From Bernardetia sp963719525 (GTDB lineage: Bacteria > Bacteroidota > Bacteroidia > Cytophagales > Bernardetiaceae), in contig CAVRCG010000004.1 of NCBI GenBank assembly GCA_963719525.1, positions 434,001 to 498,000 of the forward strand: a stretch of 64,000 bases of DNA, given 5' to 3'. The notes under the pieces were generated by a model. The model saw only the letters and a program-made list of their open reading frames with translations. It was not told the DNA's origin and searched no databases. How positions within the stretch are numbered: the first letter of the stretch is position 1; each line of letters opens with the position of its first letter. A program made the translations under genes and the position numbers. Below are positions 27,322-36,070 of the stretch, piece by piece.

Positions 27322-27828
27322 TCAACTTGCTCTGAGATAACCTTTCAGTTTTTTTAGGTTCTCTATCGAAGCAGCATAGTTGAAAATTCCGTGTCGCTCT
27401 TCGGAGGGTAATTTCAAAAGTTGAGAATAGTCTATGTATTCTACCGAAGTAATAATTTGATTTTCGCCTTGTTCGGGGTCAAAACCTGTTTGTAGCTTTC
27501 CACCAACAGGACGAACAGCAAAAAATAATTCTACTGCATGAATAGGCATTTTTACATATTCATAAACGCACATAAAATAATCAATTTCTATTTCCAGTCC
27601 AGTTTCTTCCAAAAATTCTCGTTGTAGTGCATCAGTTGCTGTTTCTCCTACTTCTATTCCACCACCAACAGGCGCAAAAAATGATTTGTTTTGCTCCAAA
27701 TTTTGTTTTAGGTCTGAAGAAATTCCTTTCATATTTACGACCAGTAAACGATTTTTTTTATCAATGCAAATTCCACAAACTCGTGTGCGAACTTTGTTTC
27801 CGTATAATTTTTCCAATGATTTATCCAT
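27322..27828 (-). CDS. Nudix hydrolase, 168 aa
   Basis: The Nudix box GGGIEVGETATDALQREFLE continues as ETGLEIEI and is complete, with the catalytic REFLEET core. Such enzymes cleave nucleoside diphosphates linked to another moiety; the substrate cannot be read from sequence. I placed the start at the ATG 27828 (MDKSLEKLYG). The frame stays open upstream to 28164, but that stretch is made of 63-bp direct repeats and other short repeats and encodes low-complexity hydrophobic peptide, so it is not coding. The gene follows a methyltransferase on the same strand. Confidence 0.85.
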   Translation of the reverse strand: MDKSLEKLYGNKVRTRVCGICIDKKNRLLVVNMKGISSDLKQNLEQNKSFFAPVGGGIEVGETATDALQREFLEETGLEIEIDYFMCVYEYVKMPIHAVELFFAVRPVGGKLQTGFDPEQGENQIITSVEYIDYSQLLKLPSEERHGIFNYAASIENLKKLKGYLRAS

Positions 27829-27830
27829 AT

Positions 27831-27995
27831 AAATAAAGTTTTGAAGTAAGAGGTATGAAGTAAGAAGTAGTGAAAGGAAATTTCTAATTACCACTAAGTA
27901 CATTAAGAGAATAAACAGTTTCACGAGGAATGAAATAAAGTTTTGAAGTAAGAGGTATGAAGTAAGAAGTAGTGAAATGAAATTTCTAATTACCA
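27831..27995. repeat. Two 63-bp direct repeats, 102 bp apart, with further short repeats to 28115
   Basis: The 63-bp segments 27831-27893 and 27933-27995 differ at one base. Each contains an inner direct repeat GAAGTAAGAGGTAT / GAAGTAAGAAGTAG. Beyond them GCGTAATGTTTGTAGAA occurs twice (near 28017 and 28070), together with GCGTAGCTGCGTA-type repeats. The whole 336 bp between the Nudix gene and the methyltransferase stop is repeat material, accidentally open in one frame. Confidence 0.8.
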
Positions 27996-28164
27996 AGTGA
28001 ATTTTAGCTACAGAGTAGCGTAATGTTTGTAGAAAACGATAGAATGTAAGAATTTCAAGCTGCGTAGCTGCGTAATGTTTGTAGAATGCGTAGTTGCGTA
28101 ATATTGTTATTCTTTTATTTTCAGAATTGAAATTTCCACCATTCCCTAATCTCCATTCCCCCAA

Positions 28165-28980
28165 TCACTTTTCAACCACAAATATCATTCTATCCGAAAT
28201 ACCTTCTTCAAATTCAGATAAATCATAATCTCCAAAAATACGTGCTACCGTTAAGTTTGCATTTCTGAAATAGCGCAAAAAATCAACTGAACGAATCGCT
28301 CTCACTCGTTCTTGAAAATGAAAATCTTTTCCTTTATCTTCAAAATGAATATCTTTTACGATAAAATTATCTTGTATAGATTTCGAAATTTTAAAAGTAA
28401 TTCCTTCTACAATTTTCTCTTCATATTTGACAAGATTTTTTATAGTTTTTGTTGTATTAAAGAAATCTAATACAATTCTACCCTCAAATTGTAGTGCTTT
28501 TGCCATTGCTGTAATCGCTTTTTGATTTTCCTTGTCAGTCTGGAAATATCCAAAACTGGTAAAAAGATTTAAGATAAAATCAAAATGATTCGTTTTATAC
28601 ACTTCTCTCATATCGTGCTGATTGAACTGCAAACGTTCGTTTTCAAACTGCTTTGCATATTCAATACTTTCTTCAGACAAATCTATTCCTTCCACAGAAA
28701 GTCCTTTTTTGTTGAGATAAATAGAATGACGACCTTTTCCACACGCCAAATCTAGTAGTTTGTCATTAGGAAGAAAATTAAGATACAAACTCAAATTATC
28801 TATAAACAGATGAGCCTCTTTGTCATCTCTATCTTTGTATAAAATGTGATAATAATGAGAATCGAACCACGTTTCAAACCATTCATCTTTATTCTGACCA
28901 GAAGTAGGAAAATCAGAATTGTTTTGAGAAATATTCTCATCTTTATTGTTTATATCTTTTGGATTAGTTGATTTTGACAC
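28165..28980 (-). CDS. Class I SAM-dependent methyltransferase, 271 aa
   Basis: Motif I is LLDLACGKGRHSIYLNKKG, followed by the acidic ribose-binding residue in VEGIDLSEESIEYAK and motif IV (FDFILNLFTSFGYF). This is the Methyltransf_25-like subfamily found widely in Bacteroidota. The first 30 residues are Asn/Asp-rich and disordered. The methyl acceptor cannot be predicted. It is transcribed toward the Nudix gene across the repeat region, so the two could share a transcript. ATG start at 28980. Confidence 0.85.
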   Translation of the reverse strand: MSKSTNPKDINNKDENISQNNSDFPTSGQNKDEWFETWFDSHYYHILYKDRDDKEAHLFIDNLSLYLNFLPNDKLLDLACGKGRHSIYLNKKGLSVEGIDLSEESIEYAKQFENERLQFNQHDMREVYKTNHFDFILNLFTSFGYFQTDKENQKAITAMAKALQFEGRIVLDFFNTTKTIKNLVKYEEKIVEGITFKISKSIQDNFIVKDIHFEDKGKDFHFQERVRAIRSVDFLRYFRNANLTVARIFGDYDLSEFEEGISDRMIFVVEK

Positions 28981-29125
28981 GGCAATTTAGAAGGAAAAAG
29001 TAAAGGGTAAAATGAAAGAAACACAAATTTAGTATATCTTTACGACGAATTGATTAAGAATTTTGAGTTTGTATTTGTTTTTAGATAAAAAACAGTTAGT
29101 TTAGATTATATTTTTTTATAATTAG

Positions 29126-29225
29126 GTAGCTGACAGTTTCCAACTGTCAGAGAATTGTCGTATTTCTAAAATGCGAACCTATTAAAAAACTATTATATTT
29201 CTGACAGTTGGAAACTGTCAGCTAC
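29126..29225. repeat. 25-bp inverted repeat pair, each arm itself a hairpin
   Basis: The arm at 29126-29150 (GTAGCTGACAG...CTGTCAG) is repeated in reverse complement at 29201-29225. Each arm also folds on itself (CTGACAGTTT/CAACTGTCAG, one mismatch). The 50 bp between are AT-rich. It lies in the 270-bp divergent spacer between the methyltransferase and the CHAT-like/WD40 gene. The arrangement suggests a dispersed REP-like element, not a terminator, since both flanking genes point away. Confidence 0.7.
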
Positions 29226-29262
29226 GGAACTACTAATTTATCTGCAAGTTGTGCAAATTTAT

Positions 29263-32200
29263 ATGAAACAAACCTATCCACCAATAGTTTTTTTGACTTC
29301 GGCTACCGAAACGGCTGCTTTTTTGGCTGCCGATGTAGCTCTTTCAACACCTCAACGCACAGGAACGTGTGAACTGATAATGACTTCGGAGAATATTTTT
29401 TCGGAAGTTTTTCAACGTTTGGACGAGAAAGAATTTAGTGATAGGCTTTTTATTTTTCATTGGATAGGAGATTCTAATGATTCTACATTTACTGAACAGC
29501 TTATTCGTCGTTTGGCTGCAATGCCTAATCTGGCTTGTCTGGTTTTGGAAGATATTTTGATTCCTCCTTCGGCTACCATCGCACACCTTTTACCGATTAC
29601 AATTGCCATTTCAAAAAACCAAGATAGGGAAGATGATAACATTTTTAGTAGTCATTTTTACGAACAATTAGCACAAAATAACTCTATAAAAGAAGCCTAC
29701 AATTACGCATCAAGAAAACTTCCAAACACGTCTTCAACGTTATTTGTCAAACCAAGTGCAGAACATACACTTGATTTTACGCTTTTACAGACCAAGAAAA
29801 TAGAAGAAACTCCAAAAACGCCAGAACAGGAAAAAATAGAACGTTTCAAAAAAATTGTACAACAAAAAGCTCGTTTTTCGGCTTTCTCAAAACCAGAACT
29901 TTTACTTTCCAAACAGGAGATAAAACTGTTTGATGAATACAAATTCGAACTTGCTCCTCTTTCAGATATCGAAAATCATTTGTACAGTCGAAGTGTTAAG
30001 AAATTAAATCAACGAAAAAGACAACAAAGACATTTATATAGAGCTATATTTTTCTTGACTTTCTTTTTGGTTTTGGCAGGTTTGGGTTTTTGGCTGCAAC
30101 ATCAAGAATACGAACGACAAGCAGAAGCGCACAAAACACAAACTCGTCAGCAACAAGCTAATTTCTTGACTTATTTAGGAGATAATCTACAAAAAGAAAA
30201 TGCCACAAAAGCAATCCGAATAATAGAAAAAGCTGTAAGAGAATATCCAACTCGCTTAGCTCAAGGTTCTTTGTACTCTCATTTTTACAGTCCAAATCTG
30301 TATTATTCGGCTCAAATTCCGATTAGAAATAATAATAGAAATAATAATAAAGATAAGAAAAATGAAGAAGTGATAAATTATGCTGTTTCGTCTGATGGAC
30401 AATGGTTGGCTTATTTTGAAAATCAAAGTGAATATGGTAGTAATAATGTAAAAAGTGGAAAGAATGCAATTTTTATTCGTTCCTTGCAAGGCGATGTGAT
30501 CAAAAAAATAGAAAAAGATGTAGCCATAGAAAAGGTAATTTTTTCAAATAATGTGCCATATCGTTTAGCTATTGGTTTTTCGAATGGAAAAGTCGAAATT
30601 TTAGATGTGTATGGAAAAAGTTTGTTAGAGTTGCAGGCTCATCAAGACACTATTTCTGGACTTTCATTTTCAAAAGATGACACCAAAATTATTTCGGCTG
30701 CTGATACAACGGCACTTATCTGGACAACGGCAGGAGAAGTTTTGGACACAATTAATGGAAACCAGAGCAAAATTCTGAAGATGCGTTTTTCTCCTAATCA
30801 ACGAATTCTTTTTACAGAAGCAAAAGATAGTGTAATCGCTGTTTGGGAAGGTTCGAACTTGATTTCTACCTTTGAAGGAACAAAAGCAAAATGGCTCTCT
30901 GATAATTACATACTTTTAAAACAACAAGAAAAGGTAAAAGAAGACAAAAGTAAGGAAACCAAAATCACTAAAAACAAACTCAAAATTCAAGATGAAAGTG
31001 AGAATGAATTAGAAAATCAAAAATGGATAGTTTGGGATATTTCTACAAACAAAATTAAAAAAGAACTTCAAAATTCAAAGCAAATACTAAAACAAGATTC
31101 TGCTTCTTTTTGGGTAATCAACGAAAAAAACACATTAAAGAGATATTATTTTCAGAGTGATTCGGTTACGTTGTGGCAAAGAGATGTAGCTTATTTTGCT
31201 ATGTATAAAGGAAATAGTTTGATTGATGGTAACAAATGGGTAATTATTTCGCAAGATGGTTGGTGTAAAGTTCGTTTTGCTGATGGAAGTGAATCCAAAA
31301 CTAAGCTGGAAGATTTGCCAATCAAAGAACCTTATTTTACACAAGACGGAAATTATTTGGTTATTCAGACTAACGAAAATATTACATTTTGGCGAGCAAC
31401 TTCTCCTCAAATACGTTTTGCAGACAAGCAGCAAGGAGCAAAATGGCTTATTCAGAACGCAGCAAACGGAACTTCTGCAAAACAAAAAAGAGATGTACAA
31501 CTCATTTATTATTCTGGAAATATTTATAGACTGGCAGACCAAAGCGAAAACGCAAAAGCAGAGTTTGCAGCCGATAAAGTAATCTTACATCCTTCTCAAA
31601 ATTACGTCTTAACACTCAAAAATTCTGTTGTTTCATTAGATGAGTTTGATAAAGCAAATCTAGCTTACCCAGAAAAACCATTCAAAATTACCAATCTTTT
31701 TACCAAAAAGGCAGAATATAAAAGTGTCGGTTTGTCTGAAAAAGGTAGTTTCGTTTGGGCAATTACGCAGTTTAATCAACTTCATTTGATAGATTTGCAG
31801 GGCAAAATTTTTCATACTCAAGAAGTAAAACCTAACACAGAAGTAACTTGCTCTTTTGACGACAAACAGTTGGCGTTTGCTCAAAACATAGCAGGAAGTT
31901 TGAAACCGTACAAGATTTTCCATTTAGATACAAAGCAGGGTTACGAATTAGATACTCGTTTGGAGCGTGCGAATGTTTCATCGTTTTTCTTTTCTCCTTC
32001 TCAAACTGGACAGCAACCGTATTTGATTTCAGCATCTAGCAACTGGACAGACTTTTGGGATATGAAAGGGCGCAGAATGAAGGCTTTAAAAGGTGGAAAT
32101 CCTGTTTATGGAAAAGAAATGATTCTGACTTCTTCGAAAGGACACTTTTATATCGCTACGCTAAATGCTGATAAAGTATATCATCAAGAAGTAGAAAATC

Positions 32201-32364
32201 TTGAAAAAGCTACTTTAAGTGCTGATAAAAATTATATCGTTTTAGAACTAAAAGAAAATCTACAAGTTTGGAAAACTTCGCCTTTCGGAATCATTCAATG
32301 GATAGAGGAAAATAAAATTTATCAACTTTCTACACAAGAACAAAAACAATTATTGCTTCGATAA
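29263..32364 (+). CDS. CHAT-like / transmembrane / WD40 protein, 1033 aa
   Basis: The N-terminal 170 residues resemble a divergent CHAT (caspase-like) peptidase fold: a strand with LFIFHWIG, later NLACLVLED, then SSHFYEQLAQNNSIKEAYNYA, which matches the FY..L..G.s..EA..A end of CHAT domains. The classical second His of the GH motif is Asp here, so catalysis is uncertain. A basic linker leads to one membrane helix at about 255-275 (FFLTFFLVLAGLGFWLQ). The remaining 700 residues are WD40-like beta-propeller blades (KIISAADTTALIWTTAGEV). In nSTAND immunity proteins CHAT and WD40 flank an NTPase, but here a membrane anchor replaces it. ATG at 29263 preferred over an upstream GTG at 29251. Confidence 0.6.
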   Translation: MKQTYPPIVFLTSATETAAFLAADVALSTPQRTGTCELIMTSENIFSEVFQRLDEKEFSDRLFIFHWIGDSNDSTFTEQLIRRLAAMPNLACLVLEDILIPPSATIAHLLPITIAISKNQDREDDNIFSSHFYEQLAQNNSIKEAYNYASRKLPNTSSTLFVKPSAEHTLDFTLLQTKKIEETPKTPEQEKIERFKKIVQQKARFSAFSKPELLLSKQEIKLFDEYKFELAPLSDIENHLYSRSVKKLNQRKRQQRHLYRAIFFLTFFLVLAGLGFWLQHQEYERQAEAHKTQTRQQQANFLTYLGDNLQKENATKAIRIIEKAVREYPTRLAQGSLYSHFYSPNLYYSAQIPIRNNNRNNNKDKKNEEVINYAVSSDGQWLAYFENQSEYGSNNVKSGKNAIFIRSLQGDVIKKIEKDVAIEKVIFSNNVPYRLAIGFSNGKVEILDVYGKSLLELQAHQDTISGLSFSKDDTKIISAADTTALIWTTAGEVLDTINGNQSKILKMRFSPNQRILFTEAKDSVIAVWEGSNLISTFEGTKAKWLSDNYILLKQQEKVKEDKSKETKITKNKLKIQDESENELENQKWIVWDISTNKIKKELQNSKQILKQDSASFWVINEKNTLKRYYFQSDSVTLWQRDVAYFAMYKGNSLIDGNKWVIISQDGWCKVRFADGSESKTKLEDLPIKEPYFTQDGNYLVIQTNENITFWRATSPQIRFADKQQGAKWLIQNAANGTSAKQKRDVQLIYYSGNIYRLADQSENAKAEFAADKVILHPSQNYVLTLKNSVVSLDEFDKANLAYPEKPFKITNLFTKKAEYKSVGLSEKGSFVWAITQFNQLHLIDLQGKIFHTQEVKPNTEVTCSFDDKQLAFAQNIAGSLKPYKIFHLDTKQGYELDTRLERANVSSFFFSPSQTGQQPYLISASSNWTDFWDMKGRRMKALKGGNPVYGKEMILTSSKGHFYIATLNADKVYHQEVENLEKATLSADKNYIVLELKENLQVWKTSPFGIIQWIEENKIYQLSTQEQKQLLLR

Positions 32365-32472
32365 CGTATATAGTTATAAGAGGTCAAAATTAAACAGTTT
32401 ACCAAAAACTAGTTAATTATTTTTCAGACTTCAACTTTTTATTATTTCCTTCATTTTTTAAACTTCAACATT

Positions 32473-32682
32473 ATGTTTACGATTCTTTTAGATAATGCTC
32501 TTTCTGCTATTGGTGGTGGTTTGGGTGGTGTTTTGGCACTTTTATATGCTGCTTTTGTTATTTATGGTTTGTACAGAGTATGGACTTCTCCTAGCGCAAT
32601 GGGAACAAAAGTACTTTGGTCGGTAGCTATTTTCTTTTTGCCATTATTAGGTACAATTCTTTATCTTGTAATAGGCGACTAA
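32473..32682 (+). CDS. PLDc_N-type small membrane protein, 69 aa
   Basis: A two-helix membrane protein. After a glycine-rich first helix (GGGLGGVLALLYAAFVIYGL) comes the Trp-x(n)-Pro loop and a second helix ending WSVAIFFLPLLGTILYLVIG. This is the phospholipase D nuclease N-terminal (PLDc_N) signature found in short bacterial membrane proteins and in cardiolipin synthase N-termini. It stands alone, 108 bp after the CHAT-like gene in the same direction and followed by a strong terminator, so it may belong to that transcript. No catalytic HKD domain is present. Confidence 0.75.
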   Translation: MFTILLDNALSAIGGGLGGVLALLYAAFVIYGLYRVWTSPSAMGTKVLWSVAIFFLPLLGTILYLVIGD

Positions 32683-32726
32683 CTTCCCACTAGCTAAGAT
32701 AATTTATTAAAATTATTCAATTAGGA

Positions 32727-32768
32727 AAAACCTGAATTCTACTTTTGTAGCGTTTGGGTTTTTTTTTT
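32727..32768 (+). terminator. Intrinsic terminator
   Basis: Outer stem AAAACC/GGTTTT and inner stem CTAC-TTTT-GTAG are followed by a run of ten T residues, 45 bp after the stop of the small membrane protein. From 32769 to 32999 I see nothing else. Confidence 0.75.
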
Positions 32769-32999
32769 GATTAATTTTGAAGGAGTAAGTGATATAGTTT
32801 TGCAAAGCAGCTTATAATTTATTCAATATCTTGCTATAGCTTTTTTAGCTGAGCTTAAAAGGTAAATATTTTTGTTTCTAATTTGTTAGATTTGTAGTAT
32901 TGATTGTAGAGCAGAAAAAGGCAGAATACAAATACGTGGTACAGCTAGTTTTTCTTCGCAACAACTTTGAATGAGAAGGTAGTTTTAAACCAAAATCTA

Positions 33000-34052
33000 C
33001 TAAAGTTCTGTCTTTATTCCGATAACCAAAATATCATCTGTTTGATTGTATGTATTATCTTGCCATTCTGCTAAAGTTGTATCTAAAATTTCTTTTTGCT
33101 GACTAAGGCTTTTCTTATGATTAGAATAGAGTAATTCTCTAAATCTTTTTTTCATAAATTTTTTATCTTTCGCTCCTCCAAATTGATCTTGATAACCATC
33201 AGAAAACATATAAAAATGTGTTGGTTCTGAAATGTCTAGTTTGTGTTTACTAAACTGACGTTTTTCTTCGTTTTGATGTCCTCCTATTGGCGTTTTGTCT
33301 GCTTTTATTTCTCTTAATTCTTCATTTTGAATGATATATATAGAATTTTTTGCTCCTGCATATTCTAATATTTTATTTTCTGTATCAATAACACAAATAG
33401 CTACATCCATTCCATCACGATTTAGAGTTTCCTCTTGTTTGAGTGCATAACGAATTTTTTCGTGTAAATCATTCAAGATTAAATTAGGTGAGGTAATCTG
33501 CTTTGAGAATATCGCCTCTTCCAAAATATTCATTCCTATCATTGACATTAATGCTCCCGGAACACCGTGTCCTGTACAATCAGCAGCCACAATAACTGTT
33601 TTTTTTCCTATCTGTTCGCAAAAATAAAAATCTCCTGAAACAACATCTCTAGGTTTATAAAAGATAAAGTAATTTTCTTTCTGCAAACTTTTGTCTATAC
33701 GTTCAGGAAAGGGAAGCATTGCTGTCTGAATCTTCTTTGCATATCTTATGCTGTCTGAAATATGCTTTTCCTTAGCAATTAGTTCAGTCATTGTAAGCAA
33801 CAAAGTTTCATTTTGAGCATTCATCTCTTCACTTTGCTGGTTTATCTCTTCATTCTTTTGTAAAATCTCATCATTGAGTACTTCTAGCTCTTCTTTCTGC
33901 TTTGTAAGCAATTTATACAAATCATAAACTTGCTCAAAAACGCCTTCTTGCGCTTTTTCTTTCTCTGCAAAAATACTTATTTCCTCTTGCAGTTCTGCAA
34001 TTTGAGCTTCTTTTTCAGCCAAGATAATTTTCCAGTCTTTGGGAGGGTTCAT
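33000..34052 (-). CDS. SpoIIE/PP2C-type serine phosphatase with N-terminal coiled coil, 350 aa
   Basis: A long coiled coil (about residues 10-105, including AEKEAQIAELQEEISIFAEK) leads into a SpoIIE phosphatase. The metal-binding Asp residues are in VVSGDFYF, AADCTGHGVPGA and FSDGYQDQFGG, and the last motif is TDDILVIGI. The SIRYAKKIQTAMLP linker is typical of Bacteroidota signalling phosphatases. Such enzymes dephosphorylate STAS-domain antagonists in partner-switching cascades. STAS-like proteins at 34419 and 42453 are possible substrates. I prefer the ATG at 34052 to a GTG 14 codons upstream (34094). Confidence 0.85.
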   Translation of the reverse strand: MNPPKDWKIILAEKEAQIAELQEEISIFAEKEKAQEGVFEQVYDLYKLLTKQKEELEVLNDEILQKNEEINQQSEEMNAQNETLLLTMTELIAKEKHISDSIRYAKKIQTAMLPFPERIDKSLQKENYFIFYKPRDVVSGDFYFCEQIGKKTVIVAADCTGHGVPGALMSMIGMNILEEAIFSKQITSPNLILNDLHEKIRYALKQEETLNRDGMDVAICVIDTENKILEYAGAKNSIYIIQNEELREIKADKTPIGGHQNEEKRQFSKHKLDISEPTHFYMFSDGYQDQFGGAKDKKFMKKRFRELLYSNHKKSLSQQKEILDTTLAEWQDNTYNQTDDILVIGIKTEL

Positions 34053-34150
34053 TGTTTTAGTTGATAATTTGGGTAAAGTAAATTTTTCATACACTTCTAG
34101 TACCGTATAACGTAAGTTTATTAATTAAAAGTAATGACGTTTTATACTCC

Positions 34151-34226
34151 ACCGTCAACGAGGCTAAAACCGTCGTTGAGGTTTTTGAGTAATAATCCTC
34201 GTTGACGGCAAAGCCTTAACGACGGT
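34151..34226. repeat. Nested palindromic element
   Basis: Four 12-bp arms lie in the order A, B, A', B': CCGTCAACGAGG (A), CCGTCGTTGAGG (B), CCTCGTTGACGG (exact reverse complement of A) and CCTTAACGACGG (reverse complement of B with one change). A and B are themselves related, so alternative hairpins can form. The element is GC-rich against its AT-rich surroundings and lies in the 324-bp spacer between the phosphatase and the STAS-like gene. I see no other feature there. Confidence 0.7.
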
Positions 34227-34418
34227 AGAAAAATGCTAACAAATTTATGTCACACAGTATTTAGTATTACCAAATTTTACTTCGAATAGATATAAAATTA
34301 CTTTCAAATACAAGAGAAATATGTTTTATTTTTTCAAAATCGTACACAAACTTACGAAGTCGTTAGTGTGTCATGCTGCAATTCTACTAAATGTGTACGG
34401 ATCTAAATTTTATTTGAC

Positions 34419-34847
34419 CTAATTCGCAGTCTGACAAGTAACTAGCCATTCTTTAGCATTATCTACATCATCAAAAAAACGAACTTGAATTTCCTTCATA
34501 TTGTCTTTTGCCGAATCTACATATTTATCTACAGAAAACTGAGCAAAAACATTAGAAGGAACAATTACTGCCAAAAAACGTCCACCAGCTTCATACATAG
34601 CAGGATTCCATTCTTCATTCCAATAATTTTGTATGGATTCACTTAGCACTTCCAACTTTAACGTATTGCCTATAAAAGCAGTAAGGTTTGGATTCTCTTT
34701 TCGTTTTTCTTCTAAAATTTTTGTGATTTTTTCACAGAATGGTTTTACTGATTCCATTTTTTGGAAGCCTTTCCAGTCAATGATGAAACACGGCGTTTGC
34801 TCGTCGTAATATAAGTCAGCGAATTTTTCTGATAGGATAGTTGTCAT
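34419..34847 (-). CDS. STAS/SpoIIAA-like domain protein, 142 aa
   Basis: One alpha/beta domain, a distant paralogue of the protein at 4906. It has an early strand (CFIIDWKGFQKME), a middle region ending WNPAMYEAGGRFLAVIVPS, and the late motif FDDVDNAKEWL shared with FDDPIKAKAWL in the paralogue. There is no DSSG-type phosphorylation loop as in the STAS protein at 42453. It lies upstream of the SpoIIE phosphatase on the same strand, separated by a palindromic element, so joint function in a signalling relay is plausible but inferred. Confidence 0.5.
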   Translation of the reverse strand: MTTILSEKFADLYYDEQTPCFIIDWKGFQKMESVKPFCEKITKILEEKRKENPNLTAFIGNTLKLEVLSESIQNYWNEEWNPAMYEAGGRFLAVIVPSNVFAQFSVDKYVDSAKDNMKEIQVRFFDDVDNAKEWLVTCQTAN

Positions 34848-35080
34848 AAATAATTATATTGTTTTTCATAAAAAAGTAATAGTTTGGTATAGCAGATGAG
34901 TATCTCACGATGTTAAATTTTTCGCTAAGTTATATAAAAATGATCTATTTTTCTTGCTTTTTGGTATAAAATTTTAGAAGAGTAAAAAAATTGGTTGTTT
35001 TGTAAGAAGTATGATAAGCATTTTATTTGTCTAACTATTTGAAAAAGAGGACGTTTGATCGTCTTTTTATAGTTATTAAA

Positions 35081-35808
35081 GAAATAAAAACAACCGTTGC
35101 CTGTACTCGTTGTAGCAGTACTACAAGCTTGAGTTCAACTAAATATCACAAAAAACAGTAAGAAATCGTATAAGAATAAGCAAAATTATCTCTGTAAATA
35201 CTGTTCTAAGCATTTTATTAGTGATTATTGCTTACATTACAAAGGTTGCTATTCTTCTATTACCCAATGTATAAAAGACATGTTTGTTCGTAATTTAGGA
35301 GTTCGTGATATAGCAGTATTAGAAGAAATCAGTTTCAAAAAAATATTATTTGTTTTAGTTAATTGTTGTACTATTTTAAGTTGCAAATAAAATTATTATG
35401 ACTATTTAGAAATAGATGATTTATGGACTTTTGTAGGTAAAAAGTATAACAAAGTATGGCTCATTTATGCTTATCCTAAAGAAAAAGGAGGCTACGAAGT
35501 AGCATCGAAGGTAATTTGGAAAAAGAAATACAAAAATAGCAAGGAAATTATACAAAATAATGAAACAAAAAGACATAAAATGGTCAAATTTAGCTTATGA
35601 TAATTGGAGAAGTTTTAAATAAGTTTTTCAAAACGAGCCTTCTTTAATAGGAAAAGAACATACGAAAGGTATTGAAGGTAATAATTGTAGATTGTGACAC
35701 CGAACACAAAGAGTATTTAGAAAGTAGTGTAATTTTTCTAAGAAAGAAGAAAGTTATATTAAGCATTTTGAGTGAGTTTTTTATTATATTAATTTCGGAT
35801 TTGTATGA
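35081..35808 (+). mobile_element. Degenerate IS1-family insertion sequence (transposase remnant)
   Basis: Conceptual translation across frames recovers an IS1-type transposase. The InsA part has a zinc-binding N-terminus (VACTRCSSTT, then YLCKYCSKHFISDYCL) and CIKDMFVRNLGVRDIAV. The InsB part begins YDYLEIDDLWTFVGKKYNKV and continues to WSNLAYDNWRSF and KEESYIKHFE. At least six in-frame stops and several frameshifts break it, so it is dead. This fills the 1.2-kb gap between the STAS-like gene and murB. I could not define the terminal inverted repeats. Confidence 0.8.
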
Positions 35809-35945
35809 GATAGATTTATCATATCTTTGTTGAAGACCACCGAAAGTTTGTAAAAGGAGAGTTTAGTCTGAAACTATAAGTTATAACTAAACTAGAAAAA
35901 ATAGTTGATTGCAAAATCTAAATTCTATTTTCATTTTAGTGAATA

Positions 35946-35982
35946 GAAAAACCACTACTTTTTTGAGGTAGTGGTTTTTTTG
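35946..35982 (+). terminator. Intrinsic terminator upstream of murB
   Basis: AAAACCACTAC and GTAGTGGTTTT form an 11-bp stem with a short loop, followed by a T run. It lies between the IS1 remnant and murB and insulates murB from upstream transcription. Confidence 0.7.
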
Positions 35983-36070
35983 TTTCGTACTTTTGTATTT
36001 CAACGATTGCTAAAGATAACTAATTATTAGCGACGTTTTCTTGATAAGTACGTCATCAAAACTAAAAAAA

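Noticed and set aside
27829..28164. Long N-terminal extension of the Nudix gene
   Set aside because: It consists of direct repeats, encodes low-complexity hydrophobic sequence, and a good ATG (27828) precedes the conserved domain.
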